Assembly: GCF_000526215.1 (NCBI RefSeq)
Contig: NZ_JAFQ01000004.1
Coordinates: forward strand, 3,534,001-3,598,000
Length of the DNA: 64,000 nucleotides
DNA from: Nocardia sp. BMG51109
GTDB taxonomy: Bacteria; Actinomycetota; Actinomycetes; Mycobacteriales; Mycobacteriaceae
Direction of reading: 5' to 3'
The notes beneath the pieces are model-generated. The model did no database searches. It was given only the letters and a program-made list of their open reading frames with translations, and was not told the origin of the DNA. This document shows, one piece after another, positions 55,241 through 63,915 of this stretch; position 1 is the stretch's first letter, and each line of letters begins with the position of its first letter. Position numbers and translations under genes: made by a program.

Positions 55241-55269
55241 GGCTGGGCACGGAATACCCGTGCCCAGCC
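55241..55269. terminator. bidirectional terminator
   Basis: GGCTGGGCACGG and CCGTGCCCAGCC form a perfect 12 bp stem around AATAC, between yidC and the convergent gene. Its right edge is five bases from that gene's stop. Confidence 0.85.
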
Positions 55270-55273
55270 CAGC

Positions 55274-55795
55274 TCACCTGCTCGTGGTGGCCCGGCTGTG
55301 GGCCTGGCGGAACGGGTCGTCACGGCGTGGGCCCCGGGCGGCCGCCGCGCCCGGGAACCCGGGGTGGGCGACCACCACCGCGGCGACGGTGAGGATCTGG
55401 TCCACATCGACGCCGCTCGCGGCCAGCCGGGCGATGATGCCCAGCCGCCGCTCCTGACCGTCGGGGCGGATCACGATCTCCCGGCCGCCCCGCTCGGCGA
55501 CGAATCGCCGACGCCGCGCGTCGTAGCGCACCGGCACCCCGTCGCGCACGGCCAGGTAGGCGTCCACGTCGAGATCGCGGTGCCGCTCGGCGTCGATCAT
55601 CAGACCGTCGAGGAGCCGCTCGGCCTGCTTCACCAGCAGGTGTTGCACCGACGGATCGGCGAACCGGATCCGCAGGTCCACCCGTCGCCAATGGTCCGCG
55701 ACGGGGCCGGCCAGCAGCTCCCGGTGCCGCTCGATCTCGGCGGCCAGCCGATCGCCGGCGCGGTTGTCGGACGTCGACGAGTAGAACTCGGCCAT
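55274..55795 (-). CDS. hypothetical protein
   Basis: A 173-residue soluble protein of mixed helix content (AGDRLAAEIERHRELLAGPVADHWRRVDLRIRF, VRDGVPVRYDARRRRFVAERGGREIVIRPDG). I do not recognise the family. A clear GAGGAAAGG ribosome site stands before the ATG at 55795, which rules out the longer frame. The C-terminal 30 residues are unstructured. Alone between yidC and ctaD; no operon. Confidence 0.7.
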   Translation of the reverse strand: MAEFYSSTSDNRAGDRLAAEIERHRELLAGPVADHWRRVDLRIRFADPSVQHLLVKQAERLLDGLMIDAERHRDLDVDAYLAVRDGVPVRYDARRRRFVAERGGREIVIRPDGQERRLGIIARLAASGVDVDQILTVAAVVVAHPGFPGAAAARGPRRDDPFRQAHSRATTSR

Positions 55796-56033
55796 GAGTA
55801 CGCCTTTCCTCGGGTTGCGGTTTACCTTGCGTTGCAACCTGATCGGCGTCCGACGAGAACAAGTATGCCGGAGGGGTACGACAAGTTTTGCCGCGCCGGC
55901 GGCCACGGTGTCGTGCCCTCGGCCCGGCCCCGGGATCGTCCGGGTCGGCACCGTCGGATAACGACGTACGTCCGGTCGGCGGGCCCCTCGGCCCGAACAC
56001 GGGCAAGCGGACGGCGCCTCGGTGACGGGATCG

Positions 56034-57773
56034 TCAGTGCGTCGACTCCGCGGCCTCGCTCACCGGCGCGGCCTCGCGGCGACCCCAGCCGGCACTCGCC
56101 TCCGCCCGCATGCGCTCCACCATGTGCGGGTAGTGCAGCTCGAAGGCCGGTCGCTCGGAGCGGATCCGTGGCAGTTCGAAGAAGTTGTGCCGCGGCGGCG
56201 GGCAGGTGGTGGCCCATTCCAGCGAATTGCCGTGCCCCCACGGATCGTCCGCGGTCACCACCTCGCCGTAGCGGTAGCTCTTGAAGACGTTCCAGGCGAA
56301 CGTGACCATCGAGAACCCGAGCACGAACGAGCCGACCGTGGAGATCACGTTCAGCGTCGTGAACCCGTCGGTCGGCAGGTAGTCGGCGTAGCGGCGCGGC
56401 ATCCCCTCCGCGCCCAGCCAGTGCTGGACCAGGAAGGTCAGGTGGAAACCGAAGAACGTGGACCAGAAGTGGATTCGGCCCAGCCGCTCGTCCAGGAAAC
56501 GCCCGGTCATCTTCGGGAACCAGAAGTAGATGCCGCCGAAGGTCGCGAACACGATCGTGCCGAACAGCACGTAGTGGAAGTGCGCGACCACGAAATAGCT
56601 GTCGGAGACGTGGAAGTCCAGCGGCGGGCTGGCCAGGATGACCCCCGACAGGCCGCCGAACAGGAAGGTGGTGATGAACCCGAGCGCCCACAGCATCGGC
56701 GTCTCGAACGTCAGCTGCCCCTTCCACATGGTGCCGATCCAGTTGAAGAACTTCACCCCCGTCGGCACGGCGATCAGGAAGGTCATCAGCGAGAAGAACG
56801 GCAGCAGCACCGCTCCCGTGGCGAACATGTGGTGCGCCCACACCGCCATCGACAGCGCCGCGATGGACAGCGTCGCGTAAACCAATGTGGTGTAACCGAA
56901 TACGGGCTTGCGGCTGAACACCGGAATGATCTCCGTGATGATCCCGAAGAACGGCAGCGCCACGATGTAGACCTCGGGATGGCCGAAGAACCAGAACAGG
57001 TGCTGGTAGAGGATCGCCCCGCCGTTGGCCGGATCGTAGATGTGCGCGCCCAGGTGCCGGTCCAGCAGGAGCGCCATCAGCGCCGCCGTCAGAATCGGAA
57101 AGGCCAGCAGCACAAGGATGCTCGTCACCAGGATGTTCCAGGTGAAGATCGGCATCCGGAACATGGTCATGCCCGGGCAGCGCAGGCATACCACGGTGGT
57201 GACCATGTTGACGCCGCCGAGGATGGTGCCGAGCCCCGACACCGCCACGCCCATGATCCACAGATCCCCGCCGACGGTGGGCGCGTGCTCGGCCACGCTC
57301 AGCGGCACATAGGCCGTCCAGCCGAAATCGGCCGCGCCGCCGGGGGTGAGGAAGCCGGCGGTCGCCATCGTGGCGCCGAACAGATACAGCCAGTAGCTCA
57401 GCGCGTTCAGTCGCGGGAACGCCACGTCCGGCGAGCCGATCTGTAGTGGCAGTACGCAATTCGCGAAGCCGAATACGATCGGGGTCGCGTAGAACAGCAG
57501 CATGATGGTGCCGTGCATGGTGAACAGTTGGTTGAACTGTTCACCCGACAGGAATTGCAGTCCCGGCCGCGCCAGCTCGGTGCGCATCAACAGCGCCATC
57601 AGCCCGCCGACGAGGAAGAACGCCACCGAGGTGACGATGTACATGACCCCGAGCAACTTGGGGTCGGTGGTGGTGACGATGTTCCAGATATAGGAACCCT
57701 TCGGGGCGATCCGCCGGGGATAGGGCCTGACGGCTTCGATCTCGGCGGCGCCGCGAGACGGTGCTGTGGTCAC
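56034..57773 (-). CDS. ctaD: cytochrome c oxidase subunit I
   Basis: A 579-residue aa3-type oxidase subunit I with 12 helices. The heme and copper ligands are in [32 protein letters not shown] (Cu-B His and Tyr cross-link region), VWAHHMF and [11 protein letters not shown]. It reduces oxygen to water at the end of the respiratory chain. As in mycobacteria, ctaD stands apart from ctaC and the qcr genes. GAGGAGG lies before the GTG at 57773. Length is normal; the C-terminal [18 protein letters not shown] is an extension typical of the group. Confidence 0.95.
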   Translation of the reverse strand: MTTAPSRGAAEIEAVRPYPRRIAPKGSYIWNIVTTTDPKLLGVMYIVTSVAFFLVGGLMALLMRTELARPGLQFLSGEQFNQLFTMHGTIMLLFYATPIVFGFANCVLPLQIGSPDVAFPRLNALSYWLYLFGATMATAGFLTPGGAADFGWTAYVPLSVAEHAPTVGGDLWIMGVAVSGLGTILGGVNMVTTVVCLRCPGMTMFRMPIFTWNILVTSILVLLAFPILTAALMALLLDRHLGAHIYDPANGGAILYQHLFWFFGHPEVYIVALPFFGIITEIIPVFSRKPVFGYTTLVYATLSIAALSMAVWAHHMFATGAVLLPFFSLMTFLIAVPTGVKFFNWIGTMWKGQLTFETPMLWALGFITTFLFGGLSGVILASPPLDFHVSDSYFVVAHFHYVLFGTIVFATFGGIYFWFPKMTGRFLDERLGRIHFWSTFFGFHLTFLVQHWLGAEGMPRRYADYLPTDGFTTLNVISTVGSFVLGFSMVTFAWNVFKSYRYGEVVTADDPWGHGNSLEWATTCPPPRHNFFELPRIRSERPAFELHYPHMVERMRAEASAGWGRREAAPVSEAAESTH

Positions 57774-58106
57774 AGATCCTCCTCGAGCCCAACCTCCTCG
57801 CAGTGTGGCACCGCAGCAAGATCAATTGGGCCGTAATCGTCGTCGCTATGGTCGCCCGGTATTCGCCGGATCGGGTCGCCGCCATCGCTGCGCGGGGATG
57901 CGGTGGATTCCGGCCGTTCGGAACGGCTGTGCCACCTCGACGGCGCGTCGCACGGCCGTCGAGCCGCCCGGTGAAGATGTAGCCACCGATTCGCCAATGA
58001 CCCGGTCCCGGGCCGGACCCCTACGGCGCGTCCCGATCGCCGACGACGATCCACGCTGGTCCCGACCTTCCACGGGCGCCCGCGGGCGAAACTCATCGAA
58101 CAAAAC

Positions 58107-58120
58107 AAGAACGTGTTCTA
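58107..58120. promoter_or_regulatory. KstR-like box upstream of the NTF2-like gene
   Basis: AAGAACGTGTTCTA matches the KstR operator TNNAACNNGTTNNA at all positions but the first. It is 37 bp before the NTF2-like gene. The inverted arms AGAAC-GT-GTTCT are perfect. Other TetR family members bind related sites, so KstR itself is an inference. The rest of 57774-58156 holds nothing else identifiable. Confidence 0.5.
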
Positions 58121-58156
58121 CAGTGGCTGCGGGTCGATACGAGGAGGTGGCCGCGG

Positions 58157-58624
58157 ATGGACACGCACGCGCTGGAGGAGATACGGGCGCTGAAGTACCG
58201 CTACCTGCGGTCGCTGGACCTGAAGCAGTGGGACGAGTTCGCCGGCACGCTGACCGAGGACGCCACCGGGGACTACGGATCGCCGTCCGGCGGCGGCCCG
58301 CTGCGGTTCACCGGCAGCGCCGAGATCGTCGGCTACATGCGTTCGGCGCTGAACGGCAACATCATCACCGTGCACGTGTGCAGCCACCCCGACATCGAGG
58401 TGGACGGCGAAACGGCCACCGGCAGCTGGTGTCTCGAGGACACGGTGATCGTGCCGGACTTCGACGTGATGATCCGCGGCGCCGCCTACTACCGCGACCG
58501 CTACCGCAAGGACGACGGCCGGTGGCGCATCGCCCACACCGGATACGAGCGCCTGTACGAGGCCACGATGCCGCTGTCGGGTGTCACGCTCACCGCCAAC
58601 CGCTGGGCGCCCGCCGCCCCTTGA
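58157..58624 (+). CDS. NTF2/SnoaL-like protein
   Basis: A 155-residue cone-shaped alpha+beta protein of the SnoaL/ketosteroid-isomerase-like superfamily. It begins MDTHALEEIRALKYRYLRSLDLKQWDEFAGTLTEDA and ends DRYRKDDGRWRIAHTGYERLYEATMP (in sections). Relatives act on steroids, polyketides or CoA esters. GAGGAGG is the ribosome site. The KstR-like box 37 bp upstream hints at a role in sterol or lipid catabolism. Catalytic residues cannot be assigned with confidence. Confidence 0.85.
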   Translation: MDTHALEEIRALKYRYLRSLDLKQWDEFAGTLTEDATGDYGSPSGGGPLRFTGSAEIVGYMRSALNGNIITVHVCSHPDIEVDGETATGSWCLEDTVIVPDFDVMIRGAAYYRDRYRKDDGRWRIAHTGYERLYEATMPLSGVTLTANRWAPAAP

Positions 58625-58692
58625 CGGTCGAGCCGCCGGAAGCCGCCGGGCCGCCGCATCGACTTCCTGGCAGCACCCGGCCGCGGCGACCG

Positions 58693-58968
58693 GTGTGTGG
58701 CGGGCGCGGGCTGCTCGCGGTCACCACCGGACGGATGCTGTTCGTCTCCGGCGGCGGTTCGGGCAGCCACTACGCCTACGAGATGCCGGTGGCGGCACTG
58801 CTGTCGGCGCGATCGACCGACGACACCGGCATCCCCGAACCGGAAGCGATCGCCGGGAATCCGCGCGCTACGGAACGCGACCCGAACAACACTCCCGCTA
58901 TTCGAAGGTGTATCGCTGCCACTCCGGTGCGCAGCGCGGATCACCACGAATTCCCCTGCGCCGCTTGA
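58693..58968 (+). pseudogene. possible relic of a PH-like domain protein
   Basis: An open frame from a GTG whose start, RGLLAVTTGRMLFVSGGGSGSHYAYEM, looks like the core strands of a bacterial PH domain. The rest is irregular and no ribosome site is present. It overlaps the end of the AraC gene on the other strand by 28 bp. The length is too short for a complete domain. Likely a decayed fragment, or chance. Confidence 0.25.
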
Positions 58969-59966
58969 TGAGTCCGGCGAAGGGTGGAGGGGGTGGCGTG
59001 GAACCAGCGGCGGGTGGCTCGCGTGAGTGCGGACTGCTCGGAAAGTCCCAGCAGGCGGGCGATCTGGGTCATGGGGAGATCGGTGGCGGTGAGGTAGCGC
59101 CGGGCCTCGGTGCGCCGGACGTCGTCGAGGACGGCGGCGAACGACGTGCCCTCGGCCGCGAGGCGGCGTTGCAGCGTGCGCGGATGCATCGTGAGAAGCC
59201 TTGCAACAGTGGATATTTCGGGTGTGGCGGTGCCCAGCAACTGGCGTACCGCGGCGCGCACCTTCGGCTCGACGCTCGCGCCCGCGCCGGCGGACTGCTC
59301 GGCCAGGAATGCCAGCGCCAGCCGGCGCAGCGTCTCGTCGCCGCCGGCCACCGCCCGGGTGGTGAGGCTGCTCGGCACCCGCAGGACCGCGGCCGGGCGC
59401 TCGAAACGCACCGGGGCGCCGAAGAATTCCTCGTACACCGCGCGGGCCGCGGGGGGCCGGTAGGGCAGTTCGACGGTGCGCAGGCCGTACGGCCCGTCCA
59501 CCAGCCGGTACAACGCCCGGTGCAGAAACCCCAGTCCGAGATCGGTGCCCTGGACCGGGGTCGGCAGCCCCGGACCCACGCCGTAGTGCAGCGCCGTGAC
59601 GCCACGGTCGCCGTACGGGTCGGGCTCCCGAGCCAGGCTCAGCGACTCGGCGTGCACGAACAGGTAGCGCGACGTGCAGTCGAGCGCGTCGGCCAGGGTG
59701 GGGGAGCTGCGGATGGCCAGCGCCAGCGGGCCGAGCATGCCGAGATCCTGCCGCGTGGCGATCCGCAGCCCGAGGTCCGGGCAGCGCAGCCGGTGGGCCG
59801 CGATCTCCAGCACCATCGCCATGGCCTCGTCGGGCACCAGCAGATCGTCGGTGTCCAGCGCGGCGACGGGCAGCCCGGCCGCGACCGCGAACTCCTCCGC
59901 GTCGCCGCCCAGCTCGGCTACCGTGGCGCGGAAGCCCCGCAGGCCCGCCGACCGTATGACCGACAT
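58941..59966 (-). CDS. AraC family transcriptional regulator (OruR/ArcR type)
   Basis: A 341-residue regulator. Residues 1-210 are the Arabinose-binding-domain-like Arac_N type (VAELGGDAEEFAVAAGLP, DLGLRIATRQDLGMLGPLA). The C-terminal two-helix HTH is at about 245-341: STVARLLTMHPRTLQRRLAAEG and PMTQIARLLGLSEQSALTRATRRWFHATPSTLR (in sections). The start is the ATG at 59966. It is divergent from the Baeyer-Villiger monooxygenase gene with about 70 bp between them, so it is the likely regulator of that gene. Confidence 0.9.
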   Translation of the reverse strand: MSVIRSAGLRGFRATVAELGGDAEEFAVAAGLPVAALDTDDLLVPDEAMAMVLEIAAHRLRCPDLGLRIATRQDLGMLGPLALAIRSSPTLADALDCTSRYLFVHAESLSLAREPDPYGDRGVTALHYGVGPGLPTPVQGTDLGLGFLHRALYRLVDGPYGLRTVELPYRPPAARAVYEEFFGAPVRFERPAAVLRVPSSLTTRAVAGGDETLRRLALAFLAEQSAGAGASVEPKVRAAVRQLLGTATPEISTVARLLTMHPRTLQRRLAAEGTSFAAVLDDVRRTEARRYLTATDLPMTQIARLLGLSEQSALTRATRRWFHATPSTLRRTHQAAQGNSW

Positions 59967-60035
59967 GTCGCCTAGAGTTAAATAGTTGTCGTGAAAAGTC
60001 AAGAAGCGGACGGCCCGGAACCGCACACTGGAGGC

Positions 60036-61508
60036 ATGACTGTGGCTGGAGAACATCTCGATGTCGTCATCGTGGGCGCGGGCCTGTCGGGCATCGGCGC
60101 CGCCTACCGGCTGCAGACCGAACACCCCGGCCGCAGCTACGCACTCCTCGAGGCGCGCGAGGCGCTGGGCGGAACGTGGGACCTGTTCCGCTACCCCGGG
60201 GTCCGCTCGGACTCCGACATGTTCACCCTGGGTTATCCGTTCAAGCCCTGGCGCGATGCCAAGTCGATCGCCGACGGTCCGTCGATCCTGCGCTACATCA
60301 CCGAGACCGCGGAGCAGTACGGCATCGATGAGCGAATCCGGTACGGCACCAAGGTGATCGGAGCCGACTGGTCGAGCGAGGAGGCCCGCTGGACGCTCAC
60401 CATCCAGCAGGGCGGCGAAACGCGCACCCTGACATGTGGATTCCTGTACTGCTGCGCCGGCTACTACGACTACGACCAGGGTCACGCCCCGGAATTCCCG
60501 GGCCTCGAATCGTTTTCGGGACAGCTGGTGTACCCGCAGTTCTGGCCGGAGGATCTCGACCACGCCGGTAAGCGGGTGGTCGTGATCGGCAGCGGAGCGA
60601 CGGCCGTGACGCTGGTGCCGTCCATGGCGGAGCAGGCCGGGCACGTCACCATGTTGCAGCGCTCGCCGAGCTGGATCTCCGCGGTGCCGGGCCGGGACAA
60701 GTACGCCGACCGGATCCGCGACCTGCTTCCGCCGAAACCGGCGCATCGGCTCATCCGCGCCAAGAACATCCTGTTCAGCGTGGGTTTCTACCAGTACTGC
60801 CGGCGGCGGCCGGAGAAGGCGCGCAAGCTGCTCACCGGTCTGTCCACTCGCATTCTGAAGGACGAGCGGCTCGTCGCCGAGCACTTCACGCCCACCTACG
60901 AGCCGTGGGATCAGCGGTTGTGCGCCGCGCCCGACGCCGACTTCTTCCGGGCCGTGAAGAAGGGGACGGCCGAGGTCGTCACCGACACCATCGAAACCTT
61001 TGTGCCCGAAGGGATCCGGCTGCGGTCCGGGCGGGTGCTGGAGGCCGATGTGGTGGTGTCGGCGACGGGGCTGAAGCTGCTGGTCTTCGGCGGAATGTCG
61101 CTGACCGTGGACGGCCGGTCGGTGGATATGACCGATCAGTTCGTCTGGCAGGGCACCATGCTCACCGGCGTCCCGAACTTCGCCGTCTGCATCGGCTACA
61201 CCAACGCCTCCTGGACGCTGCGCGCCGACCTCAGCTCGCGGCTGGTCTGCAAGGTGTTGGCGCATCTGGACCGGCGCGGCTACCGGGCCGTCGTCCCCGA
61301 ACCGCAGGGCGCCCTCACCGAGCGCCCGCTGCTGGACCTCGCCTCGGGCTACATCCAGCGGTCGGTCGGCGAGTTCCCCCGCCAGGGCGACCGGCATCCG
61401 TGGCGGGTGCGACAGAACTACCTGCTCGACGCCGCCACGACCATGCGAACCAACCTGGACAAGACGCTGAAGCCGGTACATCCGACGCGCGAACTCGAGC
61501 GCGTCTGA
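60036..61508 (+). CDS. ethA: EthA-like Baeyer-Villiger flavin monooxygenase
   Basis: A 490-residue class B flavin monooxygenase very similar to M. tuberculosis EthA, which inserts oxygen into ketones and activates ethionamide. The FAD motif is DVVIVGAGLSGIGAAYRL, with TWDLFRYPGVRSDSDMFTLG and the NADPH motif VVVIGSGATAVTLVP. The Baeyer-Villiger fingerprint FxGxxxHxxxW appears as FSGQLVYPQFWP (160-171), with Tyr166 in place of His. The ATG at 60036 has GGAGG directly upstream; a GTG at 59991 is an alternative. In M. tuberculosis EthR, a TetR protein, controls ethA; here an AraC-type gene occupies that position. Confidence 0.9.
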   Translation: MTVAGEHLDVVIVGAGLSGIGAAYRLQTEHPGRSYALLEAREALGGTWDLFRYPGVRSDSDMFTLGYPFKPWRDAKSIADGPSILRYITETAEQYGIDERIRYGTKVIGADWSSEEARWTLTIQQGGETRTLTCGFLYCCAGYYDYDQGHAPEFPGLESFSGQLVYPQFWPEDLDHAGKRVVVIGSGATAVTLVPSMAEQAGHVTMLQRSPSWISAVPGRDKYADRIRDLLPPKPAHRLIRAKNILFSVGFYQYCRRRPEKARKLLTGLSTRILKDERLVAEHFTPTYEPWDQRLCAAPDADFFRAVKKGTAEVVTDTIETFVPEGIRLRSGRVLEADVVVSATGLKLLVFGGMSLTVDGRSVDMTDQFVWQGTMLTGVPNFAVCIGYTNASWTLRADLSSRLVCKVLAHLDRRGYRAVVPEPQGALTERPLLDLASGYIQRSVGEFPRQGDRHPWRVRQNYLLDAATTMRTNLDKTLKPVHPTRELERV

Positions 61509-61558
61509 GGGGTCGGCCCGGCGACGCGGTGTCGATCCGGGCCCGAAACCACTCGGGT

Positions 61559-61585
61559 CCGGGTTCGGCGGGAGAGCGAACCCGG
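61559..61585. terminator. bidirectional terminator
   Basis: CCGGGTTCG and CGAACCCGG form a perfect nine-pair stem between the convergent monooxygenase and SDR genes. Confidence 0.7.
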
Positions 61586-61586
61586 T

Positions 61587-62189
61587 TCAGACCACCAGCA
61601 CCCCGGCCCGGCTCGGTCGCAGTATCTGTCCCTGCCGGAAGCCCTGCACGGCCTCGACATACGCGCGGGCGACATCCTCGACCGGGGTGCCGTCTGCACC
61701 GTCGCGGCCCGTCGATTCCAGCGTCTCGGCCACCCAGCCGGGGCTGACGGCGTTGACCCGGATGCCGCGGGGCATCTCCACCGCGGCGGCCCCGACGAAG
61801 GCCTCCAGGCCGCCGTTCGCCAGCGCGCCGAACGCCATGCCGCGCTCCGCGCGCTCGAAGACGCCCGAGGTCAGGGTGATCGAGCCGCCGTCGCGCAGCC
61901 GCCGCAGGGCGGTCCGCGCCAACAGCACCTGCCCGAACAGCTTGCCCTGGATGCCGCGGTAGAAGTCGTCGTCGGAATCCAGTGGCGTGAGTTTTCCGCT
62001 TGCGGCGCAGGAGATTACCGCGTCCACGTCGGGCACGGTCACGAAAAGCCGGTCGATCGAGGCCGGGTCGTCGAGGTCGACATGTATCGGGCCGCGGCGG
62101 GATGCCCGGACGACCTCGTGGGCGCGTTCCAATTGCGCCGCGACTGCCGCCCCGATCGTTCCCGTCGCACCGATCACGATGATCCGCAT
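61587..62189 (-). CDS. short-chain dehydrogenase-like protein
   Basis: A 200-residue short SDR-like protein. The cofactor motif is VIGATGTIGAAVAAQLE, the NNAG position reads SCAASGK, and the usual YxxxK pair is absent: the corresponding stretch is GMAFGALANGGLEAFV. It resembles the small SDR subgroup that lacks the Tyr-Lys pair and is closer to NAD(P)-binding proteins. Enzyme activity is uncertain. It converges on ethA-like across a terminator. Confidence 0.85.
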   Translation of the reverse strand: MRIIVIGATGTIGAAVAAQLERAHEVVRASRRGPIHVDLDDPASIDRLFVTVPDVDAVISCAASGKLTPLDSDDDFYRGIQGKLFGQVLLARTALRRLRDGGSITLTSGVFERAERGMAFGALANGGLEAFVGAAAVEMPRGIRVNAVSPGWVAETLESTGRDGADGTPVEDVARAYVEAVQGFRQGQILRPSRAGVLVV

Positions 62190-62424
62190 GGATCCCCTTG
62201 CTAGCAGGATGATGGTGGTTAGCGCAACGGCAGCGTCCTACGACGGTATTCCTCAATGTCGTTGCCGGGCGTGCCGATCCGGTCGCCGCCCGGTTCGCCG
62301 CGCCTGGACCAGCGCAATCGTGTCCGTACGACCCCCTAATGAGGTGTCCGATTTCCGCCGGTATCGGGGAGGTTGCGCGGGCAGATTGGAGCGTGGAACA
62401 CCGCGAAACAGGAAAGGAAACTCG

Positions 62425-62919
62425 ATGACCGTGTATACGACGATCGACAGCCCACTCGGCGAGCTGGTGCTGGCCGGCGAGCCGGCGGGGGACGGCGTAC
62501 TGCTCACCGGGCTGTCCATGAACGGCGGAAAAGGCGTTGCGGTGCAGGACGAGTGGATCTCGGACCCGGCGCCGTTCGCCGCGGTGATCGCGCAGCTGCG
62601 CGACTACTTCGACGGCGAGCGCACCGGCTTCGATATCGAATTCGCCGGTGGCGGCAGCGATTTTCAGCGCCGGGTGTGGCAGGCGCTGGAGCAGATCCCC
62701 TACGGCGCCACCGCGACCTACGGCGAGATCGCTGCCCGGATCGGGGCGTCGCGGGCGGCGGTGCGCGCGGTGGGCACGGCGATCGGGGCGAATCCGCTGC
62801 TGATCGTGCGGCCGTGCCATCGCGTCCTCGGCGCCGACGGCTCGCTCACCGGCTATGCCGGGGGCGTGTGGCGTAAGCAACAGTTGCTGGAACTGGAACG
62901 GGCGCGCCGGGCGGCATGA
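62425..62919 (+). CDS. ogt: methylated-DNA-protein cysteine methyltransferase
   Basis: A 164-residue Ogt/AGT that removes the methyl group from O6-methylguanine in a one-time reaction. The acceptor is C131 in LLIVRPCHRVLG, with the asparagine hinge in IGANPLL. The N-terminal RNase H-like domain starts MTVYTTIDSPLGELVLAG. GGAAAGGAA precedes the ATG. Its stop overlaps the start of the next gene in ATGA. First gene of a likely three-gene alkylation repair operon. Confidence 0.93.
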   Translation: MTVYTTIDSPLGELVLAGEPAGDGVLLTGLSMNGGKGVAVQDEWISDPAPFAAVIAQLRDYFDGERTGFDIEFAGGGSDFQRRVWQALEQIPYGATATYGEIAARIGASRAAVRAVGTAIGANPLLIVRPCHRVLGADGSLTGYAGGVWRKQQLLELERARRAA

Positions 62920-63641
62920 TGGCGACCGGAATGCCGGCGAAGCCGGCCGACCGCGTAGCCCAACAGGAGTGGGCCGTGCTGGCCGACGAACTCGACCAGC
63001 ACGGCCACGCGCTGACCGGTCCGCTGCTGACCGCCGCCGAATGCGGGTCGATCGCCGCGCTGTACGACCGCGAGGAGCGGTTCCGCAGCACCGTCGATAT
63101 GGCGCGGCACCGCTTCGGTTCCGGTGAGTACCGCTACTTCACCCACGACCTGCCGGATATCGTGCGCGAGCTGCGGGCGGCGTTCTATCCGGAACTGCTT
63201 CCCATCGCGCGGGATTGGGCCGGGCGGCTCGGTCGCCCCGGATCGTGGCCGCAGCGGCTGGACGACTGGATTGCCCAGTGCCATCAGGCCGGACAGTCCC
63301 GGTCGGCGCAGATCCTGTTGCGCTACGGCCCCGGCGACTGGAATGCATTACACCGTGACCTGTTCGGCGACATGGTCTTTCCGCTACAGGTCGTCATCGG
63401 TCTGGACGTGCCGGGCGCTGACTACACGGGCGGCGAATTCCTCCTGGTCGAGCAGCGCCCCCGCGCCCAGTCCCGCGGTGCGGCGGCCACCCTGCCCCAG
63501 GGCCACGGCCTGATCTTCACCACTCGCGAACGCCCGGTGCGCGGCGCCCGGGGCTGGTCCGCCGCCCCGATGCGGCACGGCGTCAGCGTCGTCCGCTCCG
63601 GACAGCGCCACACCCTCGGCCTCGTCTTCCACGATGCCTAG
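62916..63641 (+). CDS. 2OG-Fe(II) oxygenase (alkylated-DNA repair family)
   Basis: A 241-residue oxygenase. The iron ligands are H146 and D148 in WNALHRDLFGDM and H221 in PMRHGVSVVRSG, with R227 or R231 as the 2-oxoglutarate arginine. It fits the Pfam Oxygenase-NA group, described as acting on damaged DNA by oxidative demethylation, rather than AlkB itself. Overlap with ogt points to cotranscription and the same job, alkylation repair. Confidence 0.87.
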   Translation: MMATGMPAKPADRVAQQEWAVLADELDQHGHALTGPLLTAAECGSIAALYDREERFRSTVDMARHRFGSGEYRYFTHDLPDIVRELRAAFYPELLPIARDWAGRLGRPGSWPQRLDDWIAQCHQAGQSRSAQILLRYGPGDWNALHRDLFGDMVFPLQVVIGLDVPGADYTGGEFLLVEQRPRAQSRGAAATLPQGHGLIFTTRERPVRGARGWSAAPMRHGVSVVRSGQRHTLGLVFHDA

Positions 63642-63659
63642 CGTCGAGGAGCGAGTCCC

Positions 63660-63914
63660 TTGACGTACACGCTGCTCGGCGCGGACGGAAAGCCTTATCG
63701 CAGTGCGGTTCCCGGCGCGCTGGGCGGGCATCGGCGGTTGCGGATCTACGGGCGGCTCGATTGCCCGGCCGCGCTGCGGGCCTTGTCGCGTGGGCCGTAT
63801 GCGGCCCATCGGGTCTTCTTCGCCGACGAGCGGACCGCCGTCGCCGCCGGATACCGGCCGTGTGCGGTGTGCCTGCGGGCGGAGTATCTCGCGTGGAAGA
63901 GCGCGCGAGGATGA
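63660..63914 (+). CDS. Ada-type zinc-binding domain protein
   Basis: An 84-residue stand-alone Ada N-terminal-like domain. It carries GRLDCPAALR (C35), then HRVFFADERTAVAAGYRPCAVCLRAEY (in part) with C68 and C71, matching the HRVFF...A.GFRPC..C part of Ada. The second Cys of the first pair is replaced, so the four-Cys zinc site may be incomplete. In Ada this domain senses methyl phosphotriesters. A TTG/GTG-type start is used; the gene follows the oxygenase after 18 bp. Confidence 0.82.
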   Translation: MTYTLLGADGKPYRSAVPGALGGHRRLRIYGRLDCPAALRALSRGPYAAHRVFFADERTAVAAGYRPCAVCLRAEYLAWKSARG

Positions 63915-63915
63915 G

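Noticed and set aside
58941..61481. An 846-codon frame joining the AraC regulator to sequence antisense to the monooxygenase
   Set aside because: The upstream part is a shadow of the EthA-like gene; the regulator begins at 59966.
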